From assembly GCA_017622575.1 (NCBI GenBank), contig JAGAQU010000082.1, forward strand, positions 62,001 through 126,000: a DNA stretch of 64,000 nt. The letters are read 5' to 3'. This DNA comes from Lachnospiraceae bacterium. GTDB taxonomy: Bacteria > Bacillota > Clostridia > Lachnospirales > Lachnospiraceae. Every line of letters begins with the position of its first letter. Positions within the stretch are counted from its first letter, which is position 1. The notes below the pieces were generated by a model that saw only the letters and a program-made list of their open reading frames with translations, was not told the origin of the DNA and did no database searches. Positions 55,375-64,000 of the stretch are shown in pieces. Position numbers and translations under genes: made by a program.

Positions 55375-56769
55375 ATGGCTCAGTTATGGGGAGGACGATT
55401 TACCAAACCCACAGATCAGCTGGTGTATGATTTTAATGCATCCATTAAATTTGACAAGCGCCTTTTGAAACAGGACATAGAAGGAAGTATTGCTCATGTG
55501 GTCATGCTTGAAAAACAGGGTATTTTATCCTGTGAAGAGAAGGATGCCATTGTCAAGGGACTTACAGGTATCCGCAAAGACGTAGAAGACAGAAAACTTG
55601 AGATCACTTCGGAATATGAGGATGTTCACAGTTTTGTGGAAGCCAATCTGATTGACAGAATCGGAGATGCGGGTAAAAAAATGCATACCGGACGCAGCCG
55701 GAATGATCAGGTTGCACTGGATATGAAGCTTTATGTCAGGTCAGAGATCATCTGTATCACAGAAGAATTACAGAGCCTTTTAAATACACTTCTGCATATT
55801 ATGGAAGAGAATCTGACAACCTATATGCCGGGGTTTACGCATTTGCAAAAAGCACAACCCACAACCCTTGCTCATCATATGGGCGCTTATTTTGAAATGT
55901 TTAAGCGGGATGTGCAAAGGCTTCACGATATTTATCAGAGAATGAACTATTGTCCTTTGGGGTCCGGTGCTTTTGCAGGCACCACTTATTCCCTGGACAG
56001 GTCCTACACAGCATCTTTGATGGGATTTGAAGGCCCCACACTTAACAGTATGGATTCCGTGGCAGACAGAGATTATGTGATAGAATTTCTATCGGCGATT
56101 TCTCTGATCATGATGCATTTAAGCAGATTTTCGGAGGAAGTCATCATCTGGAACTCCAACGAGTATCGTTTTGTTGAAATCGATGATGCCGATTCAACGG
56201 GAAGCAGCCTTATGCCCCAGAAGAAAAATCCTGATATTGCAGAGCTTGTCCGTGGAAAGACCGGACGTGTTTACGGAGCTCTTATGAGTATGCTGACCAC
56301 AATGAAGGGAATTCCCCTTGCCTACAATAAGGATATGCAGGAGGACAAGGAAGTTACCTTTGATGCCATTGATACCGTCAAAGATTGCATTACTCTGTTT
56401 GACGGTATGCTTTCCACCATGAAATTTAACCGTGAAACAATGGAGGCAAGTGCAACAAAAGGCTTTACCAATGCAACTGATGCAGCCGATTATCTGGTTA
56501 ATAAGGGTGTGCCTTTCCGGGATGCTCACGGCATTATCGGTCAGCTTGTGCTTTACTGCCTTGAAAAGAATACTTCCATCGATGCCCTTTCTCTTGATGA
56601 ACTCAAAGAGATCAGCCCTGTTTTTGAAGCAGATGTCTATGATGCCATCAGCCTGAAAACCTGTGTGGAGAAGAGACTGACCGTAGGAGCACCGGGACAG
56701 AAGGCAATGGAAGATGTAATCAAATGCAACAGAGATTTTCTTGATAATCTCTGGATTGATAAAAAATGA
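55375..56769 (+). CDS. argH: Argininosuccinate lyase
   Basis: The start is ATG 55375 (464 residues) after TTGGAGG; the ORF extends upstream to 55312 but the promoter lies there. The enzyme releases arginine and fumarate. Signatures are MAQLWGGRFTKPTDQL, HTGRSRNDQVALD near 105 and GSSLMPQKKNPDIAEL near 281. argG is not adjacent. Confidence 0.96.
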   Translation: MAQLWGGRFTKPTDQLVYDFNASIKFDKRLLKQDIEGSIAHVVMLEKQGILSCEEKDAIVKGLTGIRKDVEDRKLEITSEYEDVHSFVEANLIDRIGDAGKKMHTGRSRNDQVALDMKLYVRSEIICITEELQSLLNTLLHIMEENLTTYMPGFTHLQKAQPTTLAHHMGAYFEMFKRDVQRLHDIYQRMNYCPLGSGAFAGTTYSLDRSYTASLMGFEGPTLNSMDSVADRDYVIEFLSAISLIMMHLSRFSEEVIIWNSNEYRFVEIDDADSTGSSLMPQKKNPDIAELVRGKTGRVYGALMSMLTTMKGIPLAYNKDMQEDKEVTFDAIDTVKDCITLFDGMLSTMKFNRETMEASATKGFTNATDAADYLVNKGVPFRDAHGIIGQLVLYCLEKNTSIDALSLDELKEISPVFEADVYDAISLKTCVEKRLTVGAPGQKAMEDVIKCNRDFLDNLWIDKK

Positions 56770-56830
56770 TAAAAGCCTGACAGATCATCAGTCGGGATAT
56801 AGAGTATATAGAGATGAGGAGATAAGAAAA

Positions 56831-57916
56831 ATGAGTGAAAAACTGAAAGTAGGTATTTTAGGCGGAACAGGTATGGTAGGGCAGAGATTTATTTCTCTCC
56901 TGGAAAATCATCCATGGTTTGAGGTGACAACAATCGCAGCAAGCCCGCGTTCAGCCGGTAAAACTTATGAGGAAGCTGTTGGTGACAGGTGGAAAATGAC
57001 AACACCTATGCCGGAAGCTGTAAAGAAAATTGTGGTGATGAATGTAAACGAGGTGGAAAAGGTTGCTTCCTCCGTTGACTTTGTATTCAGCGCAGTAGAT
57101 ATGACCAAGGAAGAAATCAAAAAAATAGAGGAAGAGTATGCAAAGACAGAGACACCTGTTGTTTCCAATAACTCTGCGCACCGCTGGACCCCTGATGTCC
57201 CCATGGTTGTTCCCGAAATCAATCCGGAGCATTTTAAGGTGATTGAGTTCCAGAAGCAGAGACTCGGTACGACAAAGGGCTTTGTTGCAGTAAAGCCTAA
57301 CTGTTCTATTCAGAGTTATGCACCTGTTCTCACCGCATGGAAAGAATTTGAACCCTATGAGGTGGTAGCCACAACCTATCAGGCAATTTCCGGTGCCGGC
57401 AAGACCTTTAAGGACTGGCCGGAAATGATTGAGAATATCATTCCTTATATCGGTGGCGAAGAGGAAAAGAGTGAAAAAGAACCTTTGAGAATCTGGGGAG
57501 AAATTAAGGATGGCGTTATCGTTCCCGCCACCTCTCCCGTGATCACCTGTCAATGTATTCGTGTTCCTGTTTTGAACGGTCATACAGCGGCTGTGTTTGT
57601 CAAATTTAGGAAAAAACCGACTAAGGAACAGCTGATTGAAAAGCTTGTTACTTTTAAAGGACTTCCTCAGGAACTGAAGCTTCCCAGTGCACCTGCACAG
57701 TTCATTCAGTATATGGAAGAGGATAACAGACCGCAGGTGAAGCTGGATGTGGATTTTGAGAACGGTATGGGTATCAGTGTTGGACGTCTCCGTGAGGACA
57801 GTGTATATGACTGGAAATTTGTAGGACTTTCCCATAACACGGTGAGAGGTGCTGCCGGAGGAGCTGTTCTCTGTGCGGAATTATTGAAAGCTCAGGGATA
57901 TATTACTAAAAAATAA
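56831..57916 (+). CDS. asd: Aspartate-semialdehyde dehydrogenase, archaeal/fungal class
   Basis: ATG 56831 (361 residues) follows TGAGGAG; a longer upstream ORF overlaps argH and is unlikely. The enzyme reduces aspartyl phosphate with NADPH toward lysine, threonine and methionine. The VGILGGTGMVGQRF dinucleotide fold, catalytic Cys in KPNCSIQSYAPV (about 156-167) and QAISGAGK place it in the class typical of archaea, yeasts and Clostridia, not the E. coli class. Followed by a hairpin. Confidence 0.93.
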   Translation: MSEKLKVGILGGTGMVGQRFISLLENHPWFEVTTIAASPRSAGKTYEEAVGDRWKMTTPMPEAVKKIVVMNVNEVEKVASSVDFVFSAVDMTKEEIKKIEEEYAKTETPVVSNNSAHRWTPDVPMVVPEINPEHFKVIEFQKQRLGTTKGFVAVKPNCSIQSYAPVLTAWKEFEPYEVVATTYQAISGAGKTFKDWPEMIENIIPYIGGEEEKSEKEPLRIWGEIKDGVIVPATSPVITCQCIRVPVLNGHTAAVFVKFRKKPTKEQLIEKLVTFKGLPQELKLPSAPAQFIQYMEEDNRPQVKLDVDFENGMGISVGRLREDSVYDWKFVGLSHNTVRGAAGGAVLCAELLKAQGYITKK

Positions 57917-57929
57917 AGCTATCAATTGA

Positions 57930-57960
57930 TATCGGTGCGTATGGGGGATACGCACCGATA
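57930..57960 (+). terminator. Hairpin after asd without a U-tract
   Basis: TATCGGTGCGTAT (57930-57942) pairs perfectly with ATACGCACCGATA (57948-57960) around GGGGG. The following AGAAGG is not a T-run, so termination is doubtful. It lies 24 bases before the next start and may instead control or delimit that gene. Confidence 0.45.
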
Positions 57961-57984
57961 AGAAGGAAAAGGTATAGACATCTT

Positions 57985-59709
57985 ATGGAAGAGCTACGAT
58001 ATCAGGTAGACCTGCTCAGTGCATTAAACCAGAAACTGACAAGTGAAGAGAAAATGCTGCGATTGATTTGTGAAACTTCAAGCAGCGCTTTTTTGTATGT
58101 AAATTTTGAGGAAAACATTGTCAAAACACTTGCCAACTGGGATTATTTTTTCCCTGGTGTGGAGATTAAGGATACAAAGGACATTGCAAAGCTTTACGCG
58201 GAAGTGGAAGATAAATATGTCCTTCCCTTAAGAGAATTACTTTTTTTGGAAAAGACGAAATTACAGTCAGACAGCGGCATCATTAAACTGAAAGACGGAA
58301 AGACCTGGGTGGAATGCGAAGTTTCCATTATTTATAATGAAGGGAATTTTCCTACGGATAAAATTGTCCGCTTTAAAAATGTGTCCAAATTCCAAAATCA
58401 GAATGATGAGCTGACTTATATGGCTTATTATGATGTGCTCACAGGACTGTACAACCGTAACTATTTTGTGAGATTGCTTGCCGATTTTGTGAGAAAAGCA
58501 GAAGAGAAGAATACCATCGTTTCCGTTATGTTTGTGGATATCGATGATTTTCGTAAGATCAATGACGGTCTTGGCATTATTGTCGGTGACGAAGTGGTTC
58601 AGCAGTTTGGCCAGTTTCTCTCTGAATTTAAGAGCGATTATGTTGTGGTTTCCCATTTCAATGCGGATATTTACTGCATCGCGATTTATGATCCCTGCGG
58701 AAACCGAAGTGTAGAATATATTTATGAGTCCATACAGGAAAGAATCAGTTCTCCTTTCCTTTTGAGTACAGGTCAGGAGATAGGTATCTCTGTTTCGGTG
58801 GGAGTGGCAGAATATCCTGAGGCAGCCAAGTCAACGCTTGAGCTGATCAACTGTGCAGAAATTGTCATGTTCCGGGCAAAGGGACTTGGGAAAAATGCCA
58901 TTCAGTATTTTAATGCGCCTATATTAAATGATTTTCTTCAAAACGTATCCATAGAAAATAAGCTGAAGGAAGCTGTTTTCTGTCAGAATTTTACGCTTAA
59001 TTTTCAGCCTCAGTATCATATTGAAGGGAAGAAGCTTCGCGGTGTTGAAGCCCTGATCAGATGGAAGGACAGCGACGGCAAAATGATCAGTCCTGCTGTC
59101 TTTATTCCCATTGCGGAAAAGAACGGAACCATTGTGCCCATTGGCTGCTGGGTGATCGAAGAAAGTATCAAAAATTATGCTGCATGGAAGAAAAAGTATT
59201 CTGTGGATATGATTCTTTCATTGAACATATCGGCAATTCAATATAAAAGACATGAATTTATAGACAATCTCATGAGCATTATCAGAAAATACGATGTAAA
59301 TCCCAATGATATTGAACTGGAAATTACAGAAAGTGTCCTGATCGACAATTTCATTGAGATGACGGAAAAATTGCATGTTCTCAGGGAATACGGTCTCAGG
59401 ATATCCCTTGATGATTTCGGGACGGGATATTCTTCCCTTTCCTATCTGAAAGGTCTACCCATCGATACTCTTAAAATAGATAAGAGTTTTGTAGATACCA
59501 TGCTGACAGACAAGAATGCAAGAATCATTATGGATTCTATTGTTTATATGGTAAAAAAACTGGGATTTGAAACGATAGCTGAAGGGGTAGAGACACAGGA
59601 ACAGTTCGATTATTTAAAATCCATTGAATGTGACTGCATACAGGGATATCTGCTGGGAAAACCTCTTCCGGGTGATGAACTGGAAAAACTGTTGATGAAA
59701 TTAGGTTAA
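57985..59709 (+). CDS. c-di-GMP phosphodiesterase-type protein with PAS-like, degenerate GGDEF and EAL domains
   Basis: The 574-residue protein starts with a coiled segment and a PAS-like domain (about 25-140), then a GGDEF domain (about 145-300) and an EAL domain (about 330-570). The GGDEF loop reads VGDEV at 200-204, so diguanylate cyclase activity is unlikely, though YDVLTGLYNRNYF is intact. The EAL part has Glu355 in VEALIRW, LSLNIS, LEITES, LDDFGTGYSS and the final AEGVET and QGYLLGKPL, all expected of an active phosphodiesterase. No membrane helix is seen, so it is cytosolic. The ribosome site AAAAGG is widely spaced. It precedes an ATPase-topB pair. Confidence 0.88.
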   Translation: MEELRYQVDLLSALNQKLTSEEKMLRLICETSSSAFLYVNFEENIVKTLANWDYFFPGVEIKDTKDIAKLYAEVEDKYVLPLRELLFLEKTKLQSDSGIIKLKDGKTWVECEVSIIYNEGNFPTDKIVRFKNVSKFQNQNDELTYMAYYDVLTGLYNRNYFVRLLADFVRKAEEKNTIVSVMFVDIDDFRKINDGLGIIVGDEVVQQFGQFLSEFKSDYVVVSHFNADIYCIAIYDPCGNRSVEYIYESIQERISSPFLLSTGQEIGISVSVGVAEYPEAAKSTLELINCAEIVMFRAKGLGKNAIQYFNAPILNDFLQNVSIENKLKEAVFCQNFTLNFQPQYHIEGKKLRGVEALIRWKDSDGKMISPAVFIPIAEKNGTIVPIGCWVIEESIKNYAAWKKKYSVDMILSLNISAIQYKRHEFIDNLMSIIRKYDVNPNDIELEITESVLIDNFIEMTEKLHVLREYGLRISLDDFGTGYSSLSYLKGLPIDTLKIDKSFVDTMLTDKNARIIMDSIVYMVKKLGFETIAEGVETQEQFDYLKSIECDCIQGYLLGKPLPGDELEKLLMKLG

Positions 59710-59736
59710 AGGGATGAAAGGCTGCGGTGACGGAAA

Positions 59737-61101
59737 ATGGTCTTAGGACGTGCAGTTGAATTAAAATATCTGAATACTTATTATGACCGGGAAGGCAGCC
59801 AGATCATGGTTGTCTACGGAGAAAAGAATATAGGAAAAACAGCCCTTCTTTCCCAGTTTGTGCAGGATAAGCCGTTTCATTATTACAGGGCCCGTTCGGC
59901 ATCGGAAAGAGAACAGCGTTATCAGTGGGGAAAAGAACTTTCAAAAGAAGAGGTAAAAACCCTGAAATACCCTTCTTTTACGGAGATCCTTCAGTCCCTG
60001 ATGAAAAATCATAAGGGAAAAAAAGTAATCATTATCGATGAATTTCAATATATTGTCAAAGCCAGTGAGGGATTCATCGGTGAACTTGTGAATTTTGCAC
60101 ACAGCGGATGGCAGAATTCAGAAGTGATGGTGATTCTGTGCAGTTCTTCCATCGGTTGGGTGGAGAACAGTATGATCACTAAGATCGGATCCGCAGCTTA
60201 TGAACTTTCCGGATTCTTAAAGATCAAGGAACTTGATTTCGAATTTATGATGGAATATTTCCCCGGTTTCGGAATGGAAAAGAGTATTGAAGCATATGCT
60301 GTACTCGGTGGTGTTCCCGGGCTTTGGAAGCTTTTTAATGATAAAATAAGCATCAAAGAAAATATCTGCAGAAACATTCTTGATCCTGCCAAATATCTGT
60401 ACGGAGAAGGACAGCGGATCGTAGAGAGAGAGCTTCGCGAAACCGGTGTTTACAATACCATCCTTGCCTCCATTGCGGCCGACAATCATAAGCTCAATGA
60501 TCTGTATCTTCACACAGAATTTTCCAGGGCAAAGATCAGCGTCTATCTGAAAAATCTGATGGAGCTGGAGCTTGTGGAAAAAGTGTTTTCCTATGATACG
60601 GAAGGAAAAGAGAATGTGCAAAAGGGGATTTACAGAATCAAAAATCATTTTGTTCATTTCTATTTTACTTTCATTTTCCCCAATTTGAGCTGTCTGGAAA
60701 GTATGACGGGGGTAGAATTTTACAATCGCTTTATCGGTCCTTATTTTAAAACCTATGTATCAGAGTATTATAAGACTGTCTGTGCCCAGAGAATGAAACA
60801 GTGGAATAAATGGGGCAAGCTTCCTTTTAACGCTGTACAATTCGGTGAATGGGTAGGTAAATTCGGAAACATCGATATTATTGCCAAAGGGGAAAAGGGA
60901 GAAACCATTATCGGTCTTTGTAACTTTGACAAGCCTATGATGAGGTACGATGATTACGAGTGGCTTCTTTTCTGTGCTGAGAAGGCAAAGCTCAAGGCAG
61001 ATTACGTCTATCTGTTTTCTGTCAGTCGTTTTGACGAGAAGCTGGATCTGGAAGCAAAGGTGAAACAAAACTTGAAATTGATAACTGTGGAAGAAATGTA
61101 A
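59737..61101 (+). CDS. Archaeal-type AAA ATPase with C-terminal DUF234 domain
   Basis: This 454-residue protein has an N-terminal P-loop ATPase (Walker A VYGEKNIGKTALL, about 25-37; Walker B VIIIDEFQYI near 99-108) and a winged-helix middle (about 240-310). The C-terminal DUF234 region carries an FGEWVGKFGNIDIIAKGEKGE stretch that is nuclease-fold like. ATPase_2/DUF234 proteins are common in archaea and scattered in anaerobic bacteria, with no settled function. The stop codon overlaps the topB ATG (TAATG), a tight coupling that suggests a DNA-related role. The RBS is weak. Confidence 0.8.
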   Translation: MVLGRAVELKYLNTYYDREGSQIMVVYGEKNIGKTALLSQFVQDKPFHYYRARSASEREQRYQWGKELSKEEVKTLKYPSFTEILQSLMKNHKGKKVIIIDEFQYIVKASEGFIGELVNFAHSGWQNSEVMVILCSSSIGWVENSMITKIGSAAYELSGFLKIKELDFEFMMEYFPGFGMEKSIEAYAVLGGVPGLWKLFNDKISIKENICRNILDPAKYLYGEGQRIVERELRETGVYNTILASIAADNHKLNDLYLHTEFSRAKISVYLKNLMELELVEKVFSYDTEGKENVQKGIYRIKNHFVHFYFTFIFPNLSCLESMTGVEFYNRFIGPYFKTYVSEYYKTVCAQRMKQWNKWGKLPFNAVQFGEWVGKFGNIDIIAKGEKGETIIGLCNFDKPMMRYDDYEWLLFCAEKAKLKADYVYLFSVSRFDEKLDLEAKVKQNLKLITVEEM

Positions 61102-63113
61102 TGGGAAAAAATTTATTTATTGCGGAGAAACCAAGCGTTGCAAGGGAATTTGCCAGAGCACTGCAGCTGAACACCAGCAACAGGGACGGCTATATGGAAT
61201 CAGACGATGCCATCGTTACCTGGTGTGTGGGACATCTTGTGACCATGAGTTATCCGGAAGCATATGATGAAAAATATAAAAAGTGGTCGCTGGAAACCAT
61301 TCCCTTTATCCCGAAAACTTTTAAATATGAAGTGATTGACAGTGTAAAAAAACAGTTTACCATTGTCAGCGGTCTGTTAAACAGAGAGGATGTGGAAACC
61401 ATCTACGTCTGTACCGACTCGGGACGGGAAGGAGAGTACATATACAGGCTGGTGGAACAGCAGGCCCATGTGACCGGCAGGACCAGAAAACGTGTCTGGA
61501 TCGATTCCCAGACGGAAGAGGAAATAAAACGTGGAATCAGGGAGGCAAAGGATCTGTCAGAGTATGATAATCTCGGTGCGGCAGCATACTTACGTGCCAA
61601 GGAAGATTATCTGATGGGCATCAATTTTTCCAGGGTTCTCACGCTCAAATACGGTGGCGGCATCAAATCTTATCTGAAGACTGACAGGGCCGTTATCTCT
61701 GTGGGACGCGTTATGACCTGTGTACTTGGCATGGTGGTGAACAGGGAACGGGAGATCAGAGAATTTGTGAAAACACCGTTTTACCGTGTGATTCTGAAGG
61801 AAGCATTTGCCGGTAAAAGTTTCGAATGTGAATGGAGAGTTACGGAAACCTCCGGATATGCGGGGTCACCTCTGCTCTATAAGGAAAATGGATTTAAAAA
61901 GGAAGAAAGTGCAAAGGAACTGATTGATTTTTTACAGGAAGTACCTTTGCAGGACCCCCAAGTGGAATCCATCGAGAAGAAAAAGGAGACAAAAAATCCT
62001 CCGCTTCTCTATAATCTGGCAGAGCTTCAGAATGATTGCTCCAAATATTTTAAGATCAGTCCTGATGAGACACTTCGCATTGCACAGGAATTATATGAAA
62101 AGAAAATGACCACCTATCCGAGAACCGATGCCAGAGTTCTCTCCACAGCGGTTTCCAAGGAGATTTATAAGAACATAAAGGGGCTTTCCGGTTACAGTCA
62201 TGTCAGTGAGATTGCAAAGAGTGTTCTGGAACAGGGAAGCTACAAAAACATTGCAAAATCCAGATATGTGAATGACAAGCAGATCACGGATCACTATGCC
62301 ATTATTCCTACGGGACAGGGACTTAACAATCTGAATTCCTTAAGTCCTGTTTCCGCAAAAGTATATGAGATCATCGCAAGGCGTTTCTTAAGTATCTTTT
62401 ACCCTCCCGCAATCTATCGGAAAGTCGGGCTTGTTTTGTCTCTGAAAGGAGAAAAGTTTTTTGCAAGCTTTAAGGTGCTGGAGGAAGAAGGGTACCTGAA
62501 GGCCGTGCGGTTTTCCTTTGCAAAGAAGCAGCCTGAGGAGGCAAAAGCTGAGAATGGTGAGGAAAATGAAGACCAGAGCTTTGACAAGGCTTTTATGGAC
62601 TCCTTGAATCAGCTGAAAAAAGGCTCTGAGCTTCCTATGGGTGAGCTGTTTATCAAGGAGGGGGAAACTTCTCCTCCCAAGAGATATAATTCGGGAACGA
62701 TGATCCTTACCATGGAGAATGCAGGGCAGTTTATCGAGGATGAAGAGCTTCGTGCCCAGATCAAGGGAAGCGGCATCGGAACAAGTGCCACCCGTGCGGA
62801 AATTCTCAAGAAGCTGGTAAACATCAATTATCTTGCGCTGAACAAAAAGACCCAGATCATCACGCCAACCCAGATGGGAGAGATGATTTACGAGGTGGTG
62901 AACAGTTCCATCCGACCGCTTCTGGATCCGGCGCTGACTGCCAGCTGGGAAAAAGGTTTGACTATGGTTGCGGAAGGGACTATAACAGAAGAAGAGTATA
63001 TGAAGAAGCTGGATGATTTTGTGACCAGAAGAACCAATATTGTAAAACAGCAGAATAATCAGTCATCTCTTACATACCGTTTTCATGAGGTGGCAAAAAA
63101 TTATAAGAAATAA
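61101..63113 (+). CDS. topB: DNA topoisomerase III
   Basis: The 670-residue type IA topoisomerase relaxes and decatenates DNA. The toprim domain opens with FIAEKPSVAREFARAL (Glu9) and has CTDSGREGEYIYRL near 110. The active-site Tyr339 lies in TTYPRTDARV. SGIGTSATRAEI and the C-terminal SWEKGLTMVAEG are typical. No zinc-finger tail is present, as in many TopB proteins. Its length and motifs indicate a chromosomal, not plasmid-type, enzyme. A DUF234 ATPase is co-encoded upstream. Confidence 0.93.
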   Translation: MGKNLFIAEKPSVAREFARALQLNTSNRDGYMESDDAIVTWCVGHLVTMSYPEAYDEKYKKWSLETIPFIPKTFKYEVIDSVKKQFTIVSGLLNREDVETIYVCTDSGREGEYIYRLVEQQAHVTGRTRKRVWIDSQTEEEIKRGIREAKDLSEYDNLGAAAYLRAKEDYLMGINFSRVLTLKYGGGIKSYLKTDRAVISVGRVMTCVLGMVVNREREIREFVKTPFYRVILKEAFAGKSFECEWRVTETSGYAGSPLLYKENGFKKEESAKELIDFLQEVPLQDPQVESIEKKKETKNPPLLYNLAELQNDCSKYFKISPDETLRIAQELYEKKMTTYPRTDARVLSTAVSKEIYKNIKGLSGYSHVSEIAKSVLEQGSYKNIAKSRYVNDKQITDHYAIIPTGQGLNNLNSLSPVSAKVYEIIARRFLSIFYPPAIYRKVGLVLSLKGEKFFASFKVLEEEGYLKAVRFSFAKKQPEEAKAENGEENEDQSFDKAFMDSLNQLKKGSELPMGELFIKEGETSPPKRYNSGTMILTMENAGQFIEDEELRAQIKGSGIGTSATRAEILKKLVNINYLALNKKTQIITPTQMGEMIYEVVNSSIRPLLDPALTASWEKGLTMVAEGTITEEEYMKKLDDFVTRRTNIVKQQNNQSSLTYRFHEVAKNYKK

Positions 63114-63122
63114 GGAGCAGAT

Positions 63123-63788
63123 ATGGAACAGTTTAAAATCAGCAATCTTTATAATTTAGAGGAGACCATTGCAGCTGATCTCATGAAACAGGCTGAATAT
63201 CCCTGGGAGATACTTCCGAAGATCAGTGCCTTTATTGTGGAACTTGGAGAGAGCCTTCCGAAAGACAAATTTACGGAAGTGAAGGAGCATGTATGGATAG
63301 CAGGTTCTGCCAAAGTTGCACCTACTGCCTGCGTTAACGGTCCGGCTATCATCGATGAGGATGCGGAAGTAAGGCATTGTGCTTTTATCAGAGGAAATGC
63401 TATTGTGGGAAAAGGTGCGGTTGTAGGCAATTCCACGGAACTTAAGAATGTAATCCTTTTCAATAAGGTTCAGGTTCCCCATTACAATTATGTGGGAGAC
63501 AGTATTCTTGGCTTTAAGGCTCATATGGGAGCCGGCTCCATCACCTCAAACGTGAAGAGTGATAAGACTCTGGTGGTTGTGAAGAACGGTGAAGAGAAGG
63601 TGGAAACAGGACTTAAGAAGTTCGGTGCTATGCTCGGAGACAACGTGGAGGTGGGATGCAACAGCGTTTTAAATCCCGGTACCGTGATCGGCAGAAATTC
63701 CAATATTTATCCGACTTCCATGGTGCGTGGATGCATTCCGGAGGGAAGCATCTATAAAAAACAAGGAGAAATTGCACAGAAGAGATAA
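63123..63788 (+). CDS. Hexapeptide-repeat (left-handed beta-helix) acyltransferase-like protein
   Basis: The 221-residue protein has a short helical N-terminus (1-60) and then repeated hexapeptide units such as ACVNGPAIIDEDAEVRHCAF and NAIVGKGAVVGNSTEL that fold as a left-handed beta-helix. It resembles the acetyltransferase part of GlmU or UDP-GlcNAc pyrophosphorylase-like proteins, but lacks a nucleotidyltransferase domain. The substrate is unknown. TAAGGAG precedes the ATG; it lies ten bases after topB. Confidence 0.8.
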   Translation: MEQFKISNLYNLEETIAADLMKQAEYPWEILPKISAFIVELGESLPKDKFTEVKEHVWIAGSAKVAPTACVNGPAIIDEDAEVRHCAFIRGNAIVGKGAVVGNSTELKNVILFNKVQVPHYNYVGDSILGFKAHMGAGSITSNVKSDKTLVVVKNGEEKVETGLKKFGAMLGDNVEVGCNSVLNPGTVIGRNSNIYPTSMVRGCIPEGSIYKKQGEIAQKR

Positions 63789-63920
63789 AAAATTGTCAAA
63801 AGTACTGGATTTTTTACAGAAGTTATGAGAAAATTATAAAAGTGATTATGACAAAATATTCACAAGCTGTTCGGATATTTTGTTAATAAATATTATCTAT
63901 ATGTTGAAAGGAGTTTTCAC

Positions 63921-64000
63921 ATGATTTATTCAAAAGAAGTTGAAGAAATGTGTACAGTAGCACAGGGTGTTCATCATGGCTGTGCGCCGATTCCCGAAGA
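63921..64000 (+). CDS. Start of an unidentified gene, cut by the window end
   Basis: ATG 63921 follows GAAAGGAG with good spacing and encodes MIYSKEVEEMCTVAQGV followed by HHGCAPIPE before the window ends. The N-terminus resembles, from memory, a Clostridial protein annotated as iron-sulfur cluster assembly scaffold-like, but 26 codons are too few to be sure. The 132-base leader (63789-63920) is AT-rich; no convincing promoter was picked out. Confidence 0.35.
   Translation, partial: MIYSKEVEEMCTVAQGVHHGCAPIPE

Noticed and set aside
56741..56830. Extended asd N-terminus overlapping argH
   Set aside because: The conserved dinucleotide fold begins a few residues after ATG 56831, and TGAGGAG lies just upstream of that ATG.
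1..64000. Mobile element, prophage or CRISPR array
   Set aside because: I saw no transposase, integrase, phage structural gene, direct-repeat spacer array or inverted terminal repeat pair.

Overview
The window reads as an ordinary, gene-dense chromosomal stretch of an anaerobic, endospore-lineage Firmicute, most likely a member of the Lachnospiraceae. The support is low to moderate GC, strong AGGAGG-type ribosome binding sites, sporulation genes (spoIIIE, yqfC, yqfD, a bofC-like gene), an electron-bifurcating NfnAB pair, formate-tetrahydrofolate ligase and an archaeal/fungal-class Asd. The genus cannot be fixed from sequence reading alone. No prophage, insertion sequence, CRISPR array or integrated element is visible, and no intergenic gap exceeds about 300 bases. 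Almost every gene is intact; the first and last are cut by the window edges.

Layout, left part (1-29.8 kb, all plus strand). alr (cut) and a MazF-type toxin gene come first, then a cytosolic CorC/CBS protein, YebC and a membrane protein ending at a terminator. A TepA-like protease precedes SpoIIIE, as in Bacillus. Folate one-carbon genes (fhs, folD), a zinc-ribbon/TPR/chitobiase-domain membrane protein and NfnAB follow, then a MORN protein, a second zinc-ribbon membrane protein, rlmH and pdp. The sporulation/ribosome block is yqfC-yqfD-phoH-pgpH-like-ybeY, in which the PgpH homologue is truncated and has a broken HD motif. A run of a flippase, a BofC-like protein, two flavoproteins, 5-formyl-THF cyclo-ligase, proA and DUF3783 ends at a bidirectional terminator.

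Middle (29.8-49.7 kb). A minus-strand operon encodes a cupin-type XRE regulator and the PotABCD spermidine/putrescine importer. Across a 283-base regulatory gap lie a 31-residue membrane protein and a lactonase-like beta-propeller. aroC is on the minus strand. vanY-tgt and a free-standing yajC follow, then leuB, a GT-C-like membrane protein, ilvD, ilvB and an L,D-transpeptidase. serC-serA ends at another bidirectional terminator.

Right part (49.7-64 kb). A small helical protein and glgB diverge from abutting promoters; glgB carries an unusual charged C-terminal tail. Next are mscS, tRNA-Thr(CGU), a two-gene ABC importer lacking its binding protein (minus strand), argH, asd and an EAL protein with a degenerate GGDEF motif. 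An archaeal-type ATPase overlaps topB by one base, a hexapeptide-repeat protein follows, and a final gene is cut by the window end.

Most of the window is housekeeping: one-carbon, serine, branched-chain, arginine, aspartate-family and shikimate metabolism, cell envelope, chromosome segregation and rRNA/tRNA maturation. I see no obvious new defence or mobile system. The least explained items are the degenerate PgpH homologue, the ATPase-topB pair, the GlgB tail, the yqfC start region, the toxin without antitoxin and several uncharacterised membrane proteins.
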